The notes beneath the pieces were generated by a model. It was not told where the DNA came from and did no database searches. It saw only the letters and a program-made list of their open reading frames with translations. Shown in pieces: positions 32,889 through 43,817 of a stretch of 64,000 bases of DNA (position 1 is its first letter; every line of letters starts with the position of its first letter). The stretch is from Pollenia angustigena (taxonomy: Eukaryota; Arthropoda; Insecta; Diptera; Polleniidae): assembly GCA_930367215.1 (NCBI GenBank), contig OV884059.1, positions 233,677,803 to 233,741,802 of the forward strand, in the 5' to 3' direction. A program made the position numbers and the translations under genes.

Positions 32889-33651
32889 TAGAGAATTACC
32901 GGACGTTTTTTTTAATTAATCCCGGGAAATTTTTTCCGGAAATTTTCGTTAAAATCGTTAAAATCAAAAACTAGCAACAAAAATATATTCTTTACTAAAA
33001 TTACTAAAAATCCAATAAATCAACGGTCATTATACACCATCACCAACACCAGAACCATCTACAAATTCTCAAAAAATAAATGTAAAGAAACTACAAAAGC
33101 TTGAAAAAAATCTTAAAAAATAATTTGACGTCTATGAAGTCACGGGTAACAGGCCAACAAACTTATAATCTTCGTATGATACGCTTTTGACTATAAAACC
33201 AACGTCTGTGGAATGCGAGAGCACGTTTTCGGTAGCAGGCAATATACATATCAACAAGGATTAGAAATATAATCTCTGATGAACTTTTAAATGCTTTAAT
33301 AATACTAAAAAAATTTTCTTAATACAAGTTGATGTTAATAATAACTACTAAATATTAATAAGTTTTAATAATTCGTGATCTCAAAAAAAAAATACATACA
33401 AATGAAAAATACATGTACATATGAATGCAAAAATTTATTTGGTATTGTGTTGGTTTTCTGTGGAATTAATAAAGCTATTTTTTTAAAACTGTTGTATATG
33501 TGTATATTCTTTTAAAAAAGTAAAAACTTTTGTCTTGAACTCAGTTAATGAAATCATTGTTTTATTCAAAGAATCCCGGGATTCCCGGGAATAAGCTCTT
33601 TTTTGTTTCGTTTCCCGGGAATAGGAAAAGTCCGGGAAATTGGAAACCCTA
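32889..33651 (+). mobile_element. hAT element, second copy of the CCCGGG family
   Basis: The ends TAGAG...and...GGAAACCCTA match the copy at 31062-31980. The flanks gttgtggt (32881-32888) and attgtggt (33652-33659) agree at 7 of 8 bases. A broken hATC fragment lies at about 33124-33300 (EFDVYEVTGNRPTNL, then a stop, then PTSVECESTFSVAGN), carrying bases deleted in the other copy. Confidence 0.8.
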
Positions 33652-33679
33652 ATTGTGGTTAATTTATTGAACTCTTTAT

Positions 33680-34120
33680 GCGATTTAATCAAAATTTTGA
33701 TATTTTAATCAGACTAAAGTTTATTGAATTTAATTTTTATTTAATTATTTTTATGAAGAAACGAATTAAACAACATGAAATGAATTAAAATTTATTGATA
33801 ATTTTCATTCTTGACTGAACTGGGAATCGAACCCAGGTTTTCCCGGACAGGTTGCCCTGACATTTTGTGATTGTAACCAAACAATCTCTTCAGAGGGATT
33901 TGCCGTTTAACACTTACCGCCAATCATTAAACCAAATGGTATTTTATTTTATACTTTGGTAGATCGAAATTTGTTTTTGAATGATTATTTATTTTTATTG
34001 TTTATCTATTTTAATTGATTACAGTAAGGAATAACCTTTCTTCTGTTTTTTCGTACGTTTTGTCAAGAAATCTTCTTGAAGTCCAAAGTACATTTTTCTG
34101 TTTTACAAAATATTAAAAAA
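33680..34120 (-). repeat. single copy of the 560-bp tRNA-like repeat
   Basis: It matches the array unit throughout: AT body, 'cattcttgactgaactggga', B box (GGGTTCGATTCCC on the minus strand near 33830), A-box zone, 'accaaatggtattt', 'ggtagatcgaaatttg' and 'tgtcaagaaatcttcttgaagt'. It is diverged and solitary. Confidence 0.7.
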
Positions 34121-34271
34121 GTGAAACATGTGTAACAGGCAAATAAATAATAGTCGGCCATGTTCTGGTAATCGAAATCGAGTAAAATTGAAATCGAAGG
34201 ATATTTTCTGTTAATTTTTTTTAAATGACAGTTGTTTTTCATGATTTATGTAGTAACTCTAGTAAAACTTA

Positions 34272-34397
34272 GGGCCATTATTACAACTTGAAGTTAGCTA
34301 AAGTTAAGATTAAATTGACAGATAATAATGTGTTATCTGTCAAAAAGCGTATGTTAACTGTCGGATAACAGCTAACGCCAAGTTATAATAATGGCCC
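34272..34397. mobile_element. palindromic MITE GGGCCATTATTA, TA TSD
   Basis: The ends GGGCCATTATTA(C/T)AACTTG are inverted and flanked by TA (34270-34271, 34398-34399). Most of the 126 bp can fold back, through 'gttagct'. Confidence 0.75.
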
Positions 34398-34525
34398 TAA
34401 GTGGTACCCAAAGTATGACGTATAAAAAACGGAATATTTTTAGGAACCCTTAAAACAGGACCTGATTCCTGTCGTAATTGTTTATAATTATTTAAAAAAA
34501 AAAACACATGATTTGTTAATGTTCC

Positions 34526-35022
34526 TCTTTTTATACCCTTCACCTCTGGTGGAAAAGGGTATATATAAGTTTGTCATTCCGTTTGTAATTTCTACAATAT
34601 TGATCTAAGACCCTATAAAGTATATATATTCTATGTCCTTATGAGGAGAGAACTTGATTTAACCATGTGATGTAAACGTGCCATATTCCAATTTAATGAT
34701 ATTCAATTAACGTTCCTTCATGGTTCAGTTGTCTAGGGGGTGTGTTAAGTTAGAAACTGAGAGTTCCCTGGTTCGAATCTTGGTTTTTTCAAAAGAACAT
34801 TTTTTTTAATATTTTTATTTTTTTTATGTTCTAAAAACGATTTAAAAAAAATATTTACCAGTTTTCGCTTTTTAAATTTTATTTATAATGAAGTTTTAAG
34901 TATTGTCAATATGTATGTATATGTAACAATTATTTAGCTTTTGTCTAGTTGCTCTGTATTCTGCTCGCACAATGGTAAAGGGTATATAAGATTTGGCACA
35001 GCCGAATAAAGCACTCTTACTT
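34526..35022 (+). mobile_element. short DINE-1-like element
   Basis: The left tip 'ttttatacccttcacctctg' is followed by 'aagtttgtcattccgtttgt' and 'accctataaagtatatatat'. The right tip is 'ggcacagccgaataaagcactcttacttg'. It is about 500 bp. It contains a tRNA-like segment at 34723-34790. Confidence 0.75.
34723..34790 (+). repeat. tRNA-like segment (pseudo-tRNA or SINE head)
   Basis: A B box GGTTCGAATCT lies about 50 bases after 'ttcagttgtctaggggg'. The ends do not form an acceptor stem, and A/T-rich sequence follows from 34795. It is probably a pseudo-tRNA or a SINE head inserted in the DINE-1-like element. Confidence 0.4.
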
Positions 35023-35179
35023 GTTTGGCTTGCAAAGCAAAAAATAAAAAAAATTTTTTTTCAATTACGAATTCGGGATTTAATTAATTATAGTGTTCGC
35101 CTAATGGTCAAAATTTTTATTTAAATATGAAGAAAACATAGTTCTTGTAAGTATATATGAATTGACATGTTTCGAGCAT

Positions 35180-35650
35180 GTTTTTTTCCGTCTTATTGGA
35201 TCGATTTGGCGAGGGACCATCCTCCGGTTCATATTTTTTCTTCTACGTGAGTTCATTTCTTTTTGAAAGTTCGATATGAAAAATATCAGAAAATAGTAAT
35301 TGAAAAACAAAAAAAGTATCAAAAAGCCTCCTTTATAGATTGTCATCCACTTAGGATATTGCATGTTTAATTTTATGTTTCTATGTCTAATATTAACGAA
35401 AATTACTCAAAGTACCAGATATAGAACGAAAAAGTACCGAAAAACTCCCTCTCATACATTCTTATTCACTCAGGATCATGCAAGTTTATTTTTATCTTTG
35501 CAGGTCGAATATTAACAATTATTCAAAAAGTACCAGATGAAAAACAAAAAGTACCAACTTTTTTCATCTTATAGTTCCTCATTCACTCAGTTACCAACAC
35601 CTATAATATTATGTTGCTTAGTTCAAAAAAGAAAGAAATAAAATATCCCG
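35180..35650 (+). repeat. second copy of the 'agtaccagttgaa' repeat element
   Basis: The left flank 'gatcgatttggcgagggacc' and at least three monomers (near 35290, 35410, 35530) match 24740-25760. The terminal zone 'tatttcccctttttgatac' also corresponds to 'tattacccttttctgag' there. Confidence 0.55.
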
Positions 35651-35829
35651 TATTTCCCCTTTTTGATACTTTTTCCTCATAGAGGCTCGGTTGACAAACA
35701 AAGGAAAAAAGTGTTCTTAGCTGTTTTGCCTGTGCCGATTTAAACATAAGATTTATTAAGTCGAAATATTGGAAAATCGGTTTCTGAAAAAGTCGGATAA
35801 TCGACAACCCTATTTAATTATTTAATAAT

Positions 35830-36420
35830 TGGTCTTAGAAGACCCCTAGTGAAATTTGATGCAGAAAATATTCGAAGAACTAACGAGCCATTTTCGTGTA
35901 GAAGATTAAAAAAGGACAAAAATTACCCCTTAAAATGGGTGTTAGAGGGTTAATATATTCCATGAAAAGAATTGCCATACAATTCTACTGAAGACATCTG
36001 AAATAGTCTTTAAGGTCAGAAGTACATTTAGTGTATTTTTTTTTGACTTGTACCAAACGCCTTTTCGAGAAATTCAAACATTTCAATGCCCGAAATTTCG
36101 AGAATTCGTTTTAGATACATTGCACAAACTTTTAGTCTTTGAAGACCCCTAGTGAAATTTGATGCAAAAAATATTCGTGGAACATTTGACCTCTTTAAAG
36201 TGCCGTTTTAGTATACTTTTGTGTAAGAGTTGGGAAAAAGGACAAAAATGATCCCTTAAAATGAGAGTTAGAGGGTTAATAAATTCTAAGAAAAGAATCG
36301 CCATACGATTCTACTGAAGACATCTGAAATTATTTTTTAGCTCAGAAGTACAGTTAGTATATTTTTTCTTGACTTATACCAAACGCTTTTTCAAAAAATT
36401 CAAAAACTTTAGGGCCCCAT
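35830..36420 (+). repeat. diverged ~303-bp tandem duplication
   Basis: 'gacccctagtgaaatttgatgca' occurs at 35841 and 36144. Most following sequence (ttagagggttaat, gattctactgaagacatctg, taccaaacgc) recurs in order. No protein is encoded. Confidence 0.8.
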
Positions 36421-36684
36421 ATTTCGGCAGCCCGAGCTAACTTTTCAAAACCCTTTGGCAGATTTGGTCTACTAGTAGTCTACTTTCATTTCGCGTTGCA
36501 AGTGTTGAGGCTGGCGGCGATGACCCGAATTTTGTTGCACAGTGTAATACGTATTTTGGCCCATCATTCTGCACTTGATTTAAGAAAATCCGTACTTACC
36601 GTACTATTTACACCGCCTTGGCTTGAATAAAGTTCGGATGTATGGATTTTTTTTAAGTGTAGAATATGTGACTAGACATGAAGA
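36421..36684. other. spacer, nothing recognised
   Basis: No supported feature; base composition is slightly less AT-rich than the surroundings. Confidence 0.3.
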
Positions 36685-36686
36685 TA

Positions 36687-36939
36687 TCGCTCATTTGCTG
36701 CAAGACCGGCAAAACTCAAAAAAATCCATTTCGAGATAAACGCATATAAAGTTTTTGATTTGCTCTAACTTCTTAGAAAAAAAAAAAAACAAGACACATT
36801 CTCTTCAAACTTGGAAAGTATAAAAGATATAAAGATTAATTTAATACACAGTATAAAGAAAAACAAAGCGAACAATTCTGCATCTCTAACTCCAAAATTT
36901 AATTTTTTGAGTTATGCCGGTCTTGCAGCAAATGAGCGA
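36687..36939. mobile_element. MITE with TCGCTCATTTGCTGCAAGAC ends, TA TSD (copy 2)
   Basis: Same family as 9323-9570: long matching inverted ends, TA at 36685-36686 and 36940-36941, and a shared interior (cacattctcttcaaact, aaaacaaagcgaacaattc). It abuts a mariner transposase remnant on its right. Confidence 0.85.
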
Positions 36940-36942
36940 TAT

Positions 36943-37160
36943 GACAAAGCTCGCACACATGTGGCTGGGAAGTTTTGCCAATCTGTCTTGCAGTTGCTCC
37001 GCCTGCCATTTATTTTGATTAATTTAGGCCTGATCAAAATTATCTTGAATGTTGCCAGAAAGATGGGAAAAGATCACATCTAACGATGAACAATACGTTT
37101 AGTTAATTTGTATTGCTTCAACGCTCTCCAATAAATGCTGGAATAAAAAAAAAAAAAAAT
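36943..37160 (+). pseudogene. mariner-like transposase C-terminal remnant
   Basis: The frame right after the MITE reads DKARTHVAGKFCQSVLQLL, the DNARPHVA block around the second catalytic aspartate of mariner transposases. After an internal deletion and frameshift it ends RWEKITSNDEQYV and a stop (about 37063), the typical mariner C-terminus. About 70 bases of 3' sequence follow, with an AATAAA at 37130 and a run of A at 37145-37160. The third catalytic aspartate is deleted. Confidence 0.7.
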
Positions 37161-39590
37161 CCTGTTTGCTTAAGATTTTTTTAAGCTAAAAACTTACAAA
37201 ACTTTTCCTAATTATTATTCCTTTTGCGAAAGTCCCAAATACTCCAAATTCAAAAAATTTCTATTTATCTCCTCTTTTATTATTCCGTTTGTACAGTTCA
37301 TTTTTGTTCATTCAAAGTGCGAGTCGTAATTTTCCTTTTCCTGGAAATTCATTTTTTTGCAGCCTACAACATGTTTGTTTGCCAAACATCAATTTGTGGC
37401 TCTTTTGGGGTTGTGCCGCCTTGTTGCTTCTACTTTGTTGTTAGTTTTTTTTTTAACTTTTTGTATTAAAGAGCTAAAGTCCTTTTTTGCTCTCAATTTC
37501 TAGTTATTCTTTTTTGCCAACACCTTTTGTGTGTTTCTCAATTTTTTCTTTAGGTTTACAAAATAACTTTTAGCCTTAAAGCTTAAAGAAGTATGATGGG
37601 GAATATACAATAAACTGTTAATTGTCTAACTGCAAATTGAACGTGTTTTGTAGAAGGAAGGATACACATACACATCTAAACTTTGCCACAAAATAGTTAA
37701 GCAAACAAACTTTTTCTGTGCATTTTATTTTATCGGTGGTTTAGTGTAGGAAAATAGAAACTAAATTGAAAGAGATAAAAGAAATTTGAAAGAAAAAAAA
37801 AAAAAACTATTCATTTATTACAAAAACTTGAGGCAATAAAAAGTTAACTAAAACTGCAATTTATCGTGTATTTGTTGTTTCTTAGAAACCAGATTGGTTA
37901 AAGGAAAGCCCACAAGGAATTTTAAGAAGATGATAAGTAAATAATTTTGGAAAAATGCACGATTTGTTTTTTTTTTTCTTTTAAATAATTCTTAATATCT
38001 TTTATTAATCTTGATAAAATATTCTTATCTTGTAGGATTTTATATTTATTATTATTTCTGTTTTTGTTTTGTAAATTCCATTTATGAAACCCATAATTTT
38101 ATTAAAACTATTTTTATTGTTCTTCTTAAATTTTTATGGTTGGTTCTTAACCCATTCTTTGTTTTTTGATTTGGTTTATTTTGTATGATTTTCTGCATTT
38201 CTCATTTAATGGTTTCATAAACGACCCACTCTTCATGTAACAAGAATTATTCATTTATTCTTGTTATTTGCAGATCAACTTGCAGTCACAAAATATTTCT
38301 TTTTTAGTTCAAAAGGGTAAACGAAAAAGGAAGAATATATTATTTGAACAAAGTTAAGTTTTCTAAATTTTATGTAGTTTTGCTACAAATTTTTTCTTTA
38401 TGAAAAACGTAGCGTATTCTCAAAGGAACTCAAACATCAAGAACTCATACCGCTGAAATACTGAAAGCTTAAGAAACGTGCAACTTACTACATGAAAAAA
38501 AGACACACACACGTAAAGTTTGGAATTTTTTTGTTGACAGTCAAGCAACACTGGTGTCACTCACATCGTATTCCACCTCCCTTATTCTAGTGCTGTCAAG
38601 TTGAGGTTATATTGGTATGGATTCCCGCGCATAGCACTAACTCCGATAACAAACAGGAGAATAATTAAGCTAGAGCAGGTTATTCTGCTGATTGCTACAC
38701 TTCTCGTAACCATCAAGAGTCATATGCAGATATTATTTCCACAGTTCTGAAGAAGACGGCATAAAAGACTGGGGTCTTGCAGGATAGCTAGGAAATGATC
38801 ACCCAAGTTTAACGAGAAGCGTTTGTCATAATTGCTGAACTACAACCAAAAAGAAGATATTTCAAGACTGGCACTAATGTGAGCCGGGCATTAGGCTTTG
38901 GAAAACATGTAAGCAGACTGAGTGCTTCGTTTTACAGCAGTGTAATCCAAATCTTCATTTTCTGTGCACAATTGTGCTACAAAAACAATAAAAAAAACTC
39001 ACACCGACGCTTGTTCTCTTCTATTTCAGTTTGATTTCAGTTGTTTATTGAGTGTTAACGAGTGCACATGTGCGGCTGCTTACTGCTCTTTTTTTCAGCT
39101 TTATTGTTTTTTCAGCTGCGATTTAATTTCAAAATAAACCAGCAAACAAAATAGTATGATGGAAGACAGAAATTTTTGTTAAGTTCTTCTAATTTAAAAC
39201 ATATTTTGTTAATAAGAAATTGTTACAAAATCTTAAATTTGGAAAAATTTATTTATAATGCCTAAATATACTTAATTTTTTAAGTTTTAACTGTAAATTA
39301 AACTCGACCAATCAAATACGTGTGACAAAAATGGCCTAATTCTGTAAAAACTGAGGCATATTTTGTATTTAATTTTATTATGTAACTGTTTAAAAGTAAA
39401 ATTTGCAATGCTTAGTTTTGTGTTTGCTGGGCAATATTATCTTATCCAATACAGACGCACTTCATTCATTAAGAGTTTTGGTAAACTATGCTTTACAGAA
39501 ACTGTTTTAGCCTACATTAACCAGAGTAAAAAGGGACAGTTGTTGGAAATCTCTGTCTATGTCCGGCACTTTACTTGTCACTCTCTAGCA
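37161..39590. other. long AT-rich stretch without recognised genes
   Basis: Homopolymer-rich sequence. Frames at 37224-37469 and 39363-39674 are short and compositionally AT-driven. A slightly GC-richer patch (about 38530-38950) was read in all frames without recognising a protein. No paired termini or RNA genes were seen. Confidence 0.35.
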
Positions 39591-39598
39591 GCGCTGTC

Positions 39599-40014
39599 AG
39601 GTTTTTGGGGATTTATCCCCAAAAAAATCCCCAAATCGACTTTGACTTACCATAACTTCTGTTCTATTATTTGAATATTTTCAATTTTGGACTTTTTTAA
39701 TTCTTTAACATCTGCTTTACAAAAATATTCCAGAAACCTATTTTTTTCTTGAAATTAAAATTTTTGCATCATAAATTCTATTGTTATATCGAACAGATTT
39801 TTTTTAGCAGAAAGGTGACACAAGTAACGCTCTATACCACAAAAGTCTTTAACTCTGCTTCAAGTTTTGTAAGACAATCTAATAAAGAAAATGTTCAGAA
39901 TTTGAAATTAACTAAATTTGCGAATATTCGACTTTTATCAAAGAAGTTATAAGGAGTTAAAGTAGATTTTGGGGATTTTTTTGGGGATAAATCCCCAAAA
40001 ACCTGACAGCACTG
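39599..40014. mobile_element. hAT MITE, exact 8-bp TSD
   Basis: The ends CAG(C/T)GCTGTCAGG extend into about 50 bases of inverted repeat that includes the inner palindrome TTGGGGATTTATCCCCAA. The 8-bp duplication ctctctag is exact (39591-39598, 40015-40022). The element is 416 bp and non-coding. CAG tips and 8-bp TSD indicate hAT. Confidence 0.9.
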
Positions 40015-40079
40015 CTCTCTAGGCAATCATATACTGGGCGACCTATAAGAAATATCATACACTAAAAAGATAATGGCAA

Positions 40080-40095
40080 AGAGAGAGAGAGAGAG
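40080..40095. repeat. (GA)n microsatellite
   Basis: Short run of 'gagagagagagagaga'. Confidence 0.8.
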
Positions 40096-40134
40096 AAAAA
40101 ATAATATTATACTAATAAATTTTACATCTTTTTG

Positions 40135-40312
40135 TTTACAGTAGAACTCTCAATCATAAAACAGCAGCATCATGCCCGATATGTTGTTGTTTCTACACAA
40201 AATAAGCAAATCAATTTTTACATACTTGTATAGTGTTGCTGTTGTCTTTACAACAAACTTTTACGTACACACTCGTATGCACGCATATATAAAGCAATGT
40301 TAAGAGATAAAA
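40135..40312 (-). repeat. dispersed repeat shared with 32610-32870
   Basis: Reverse complement shares 'gttgtaaagacaacagcaac', 'gtagaaacaacaaca' and 'gattgagagttct' in the same order as 32610-32870. Contains 'catatataaagcaatg' at its right side. Confidence 0.45.
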
Positions 40313-40689
40313 CTAATAAGCAGGGAAACCAAAAATATGCAATTTAATGTTTTTCCTTGTGCGACCAATGAAGGCAGAAACAATATGTTTATCCTTATTA
40401 GAGCTTTTTAAGAATTTTGGCATCGATTTGTTAGTGCATATATTTGCATATTTTACCGTTTGCAGCATGGTATGGTTCAATGATGTATGGAACAAAAAAT
40501 CGGCCAAATGGCCGTAGTGACCTCGGTGGCACACCTCCATCCGATGGTCCAAATTTTCGTTGACGCTGAGGCTTAATTGAGGTTCTATGCTGTTAATGTG
40601 CCGAATTATCTCATCCTTTAGCTCTTGAATTGTTGCTGGCTTATCGACGTACGCCTTTTCTTTCATCTCACGATTTTCGTTTTCATCTC

Positions 40690-41190
40690 ACGAAAGCGAA
40701 CACCCCCATCAGCGAACTTTGCATACCACATCACATCTCTTCAATGAAGTGTGTATCAATTCGTGTTTAATGAATTCTAGCTTACAAAGTGTATGAAGGA
40801 AGTGTATGGAATTTACAAAAATGAATTTCGTTCATCTTTTACTTTTACTTGCCCACGAAGTAATCGAGATTGTGTATAGACCGTATACTGCCTGCTTACA
40901 ATTTGTGCGAAGTTGTGTGCAAGACGCCTACCACTTGCCCACGAAGTAAGCGAGATTGTGTATAGACTGTCTACTACCTGTTTACAATGTCTGTGAAGCA
41001 GTACTGAGTTTGTATTTATTGAATGAACACTTCACTATCCCGCTTACTTTGTGTGCAAGTAGTAAGCGTTCACTCCACAAACGCGGCAATGCATTCGAAA
41101 AAGTGTACAAGGTTGTAATTCAGATGGTGTGCATTACTATCTTACTCGTGTCTATCACATCATCGCTTCTGTAATCGAAAAATTCGACCC
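40690..41190. repeat. insert with an ~80-bp direct duplication
   Basis: 'acttgcccacgaagtaa.cgagattgtgtataga' occurs at about 40848 and 40928, each followed by a 'tac.ctgc/tttacaat' block. The segment separates two pieces of the DD41D pseudogene. Origin unknown. Confidence 0.6.
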
Positions 41191-41390
41191 TGGGCCATTC
41201 ACCACAGTAACTGCCTAACCGGCCTCATTTGGAAAGAATACGGCCCGATGATGCCGCCAGCCCATAAACCACACCAAACAGTCATTCTTTGTGGGTGAAT
41301 TGGTTTTTCGACAATCACTCTTGGATTATCATTCGCCCAAATGCGGTTATTCTGCTTATTGATGAATCCACTGTAGTGAAAATGTGCCTT

Positions 41391-41730
41391 ATTTTTTTTT
41401 TTTTTTTTTACTGTTAGGACCAGCACTCAGGGGATGACCCCTACTAATGCATTGCATTGTGTTGGAACTAGGAAAATAGGTTATGGGTAGGAGGATAGAG
41501 GGAGTAGTGTTTGTGAACATTCGATTTGAACTTAATCATGTTGTAAGTGAGAGGGAAGACTTCTGCAGGAAGGTTATTCCACATACGAACAGTCCGGGGA
41601 AAAAACGAATTCTCTCTGTAATGCGTTGTACGATTCACCTGCCAATCGACCACATAAGGATGGGCTCTTGAGGAAAAACGTGTACTACGAACAAATGTAC
41701 GGGTTTCGGGAACCAGATCCCTGATTTCGT
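41391..41730 (-). pseudogene. 5'-truncated LINE insertion with poly(A), ORF2 C-terminus
   Basis: Minus strand, from about 41730 downward. The frame DEIRDLVPETRTFVRSTRFS continues to ENSFFPRTVRMWNNLPAEVF, then KSNVHKHYSLYP and a stop at about 41468. The N/ENSFFPRTVR.WNSLP motif is the common C-terminal end of reverse transcriptase ORFs in Jockey/CR1-like non-LTR retrotransposons. A short 3' UTR and about 17 A (T at 41392-41408) end the copy. A clean target duplication was not found. It interrupts the DD41D pseudogene. Confidence 0.8.
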
Positions 41731-42097
41731 CGGAACATCACTGAAGATGAGATTTTCTTCGATATGCATTTTTATGTAAACGCCCATTTTCATAATAAGC
41801 CTGAATAACTTTCACGCGTTACTCGATTGTATATCTTTCCCTGGTTCAAATTGAGTTAGTCTGAAATTGAGAAATGTCAAATAAAATGCAAAAAAAAATT
41901 TGACGTTTAGGTGTGGTACCCATTCAACATTGGCCCTTAAAATTTAACTTGTTAAAGTATAGTATGGTTGCGGTGAAAATAATATTGTTAGACTACCATA
42001 AAATGTATAAACATGTTTGGAAACACATTTTTTCCCCTCTGCTTGCGGTTGTTATACAAAAATGTAGGTGCCTGATTTTTTTTTATACATATTTCGG

Positions 42098-42634
42098 GTA
42101 TTCACAAGGTGTGCTATCATATTATATTGTCATAATGTTCTAACATTTTACAATGGTTTAAAAATATTGTTGTTGCTTTTTAGCAAAAAGTGTTTTAAAT
42201 AAATATAACTTTGCTTGCTATGGTTATTGTGCTGTCGTAATAAATCAGAAGAGACCTGCGATGAGCGGCTGAGCCGACCCGCATTAATTTTGTTTGCGGC
42301 CGTAGCCGTTCTTGGTGTAGAATTTAATCTGCGGCCAGCAATTTTTGCAATAAAACATTTGCGGCGTCAAATTATATCGGCTTATGACTCTGATGTTTGG
42401 TAAACAAACAAAATAAAATTTATTTGTGATTTGCGTCTAAAAAATGGAAAATAGTCAGGTATGATCGAATTTAATTTATTAATTAATGATGTTAGGTAAA
42501 TATTTATTTTTTTATAATTGTTTTAAATCAGCTGATTTGAATTCAAAATAACACACTAAATTATAATGGGTTGTTCACAACAGTCGTATATTTTCATGTT
42601 ATTACTTTAGACTTATGACACCTTGTGAATCCCC
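42098..42634. mobile_element. possible TIR element with ATTCACAAGGTGT ends
   Basis: ATTCACAAGGTGT at about 42098 and its reverse complement at about 42620 are inverted. A target duplication is not clear. It contains a small GC-richer patch (42240-42350) with a 62-codon frame I do not recognise. Confidence 0.4.
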
Positions 42635-42639
42635 CAATT

Positions 42640-43470
42640 GTTTTTCTTTTTGCTTAACCCTGTATTTATTTATTTTCTTGCATTTCTTAAAATACACTTA
42701 TTTGTTTTTACGCTAAAATATTGCTGTCCTTATGAGAATATGGGAAACGGAAAAACTGAAATAAAATAGAATAAAATACTCTTGTAATGGTACTTTTGGC
42801 TCCAGTTGACTTTTAACGCATACGCATTTTTTTTTGTTGAACAGAAAATAACCATCCCTCCTTTAACCAGCAGTTGCGATGGATGTGGCTGGCATGTTTG
42901 CATGACAATGTGCCACATTTACAAATGAGTTCACATATTATTTTTATATGAATGTATGTTTGTGTGTGCATAAATGTCTGTAGTCAGTCGTATTGTTTTA
43001 CAAATGCACTTTTAGTATTTAACACTCACTTGTGTTGTGTATCGTAACAAATGCGAAGAATATCAAAAAAGCTGGATTTTTTTCTTTGTTTGAAAAGTCA
43101 GCTACGAATTTGGAGAATGATGTATAAAAATGGATAGCGAAAACCCACTTAAATTGTGTGTATATCGCCTGATACTTATGTGGAACATTTAATTCTAGTA
43201 AATTTAATATAAATCATACGCCTTGGTTGTCACATATCTGGATATGTTTGTTTGTTTGTTCGTTATAGAAACCTACTTAAGCGATTTTCCTACAATTTTA
43301 AATTACAGCATTATCCTGATAAACCAGCGCATAGCGTGAACTTTATATATTTAGTACATCCGCAATTTTAAGTTTTTCTTTAAAAAAAGACTCTTTCTTG
43401 TACTCATTTCACTGATCATTGCAGCATATTCAAACAAAAATGCTACAAAAACAAAACCTAAAATAGCGGC
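42640..43470. other. AT-rich stretch, nothing firm
   Basis: No recognised coding, RNA or repeat structure apart from short (TTTG)n at about 43246. Confidence 0.3.
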
Positions 43471-43817
43471 ACTTTTTGACACTGTTGGGATCTGGTAATT
43501 CTTCAATTGTACCGTCTAAGTGGCAAAATTGTACCAAATTGACATAAATTCTACCAAAATTTCGCTATAAAATAAAAGAGCATACATAGAAAGAATTCGT
43601 AACACTTTTTATTCCATAATAACAAAAACAAAACAAATAAGAAAGTAAAGTCGGTCAAGCCCGAGCATTTAATACCCAACACCACGGCATATAACGACAA
43701 AATATTGATAGTGTACCCTATTTGGGGCCCATGGGCAATCATGAACCCGCCAGAAAAAAATCATGTTAGGGACTAAAGATTCATTGTGCCAAATATTTTT
43801 TTAGATATCTACATCTA

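Larger units (their letters stand above)
40313..41955 (-). pseudogene. DD41D transposase copy, broken into three by insertions
   Basis: Reading the minus strand, the 5' end lies near 41950 (caacattggcccttaaaattt, matching the tip region of 43818-45095). N-terminal sequence (about 41760-41860) is cut by a LINE insertion (41391-41730). The middle block NKQNNRIWANDNPRVIVEKP to VWCGLWAGGIIGPY follows (about 41200-41390). About 500 bases of foreign sequence (about 40690-41190) then separate the C-terminal block DKPATIQELKDEIIRHINSI to HLADFLFHTS (40440-40680). The last part runs into unrelated codons. No catalytic core survives in one frame. Confidence 0.75.

Noticed and set aside
34723..34790. 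Functional tRNA gene
   Set aside because: Only the B box is convincing; no acceptor or anticodon stem could be folded by eye.
37130..37160. AATAAA plus A run as a processed host mRNA 3' end
   Set aside because: The preceding codons are a mariner transposase C-terminus (RWEKITSNDEQYV), so this is transposon 3' sequence.
42215..42403. 62-codon frame in a GC-richer patch
   Set aside because: No recognisable domain, no splice or promoter context; kept only as part of a possible TIR element.
42098..42634. Confident transposon from the ATTCACAAGGTGT inverted pair
   Set aside because: No target duplication and only about 13 bases of match; listed at low confidence only.
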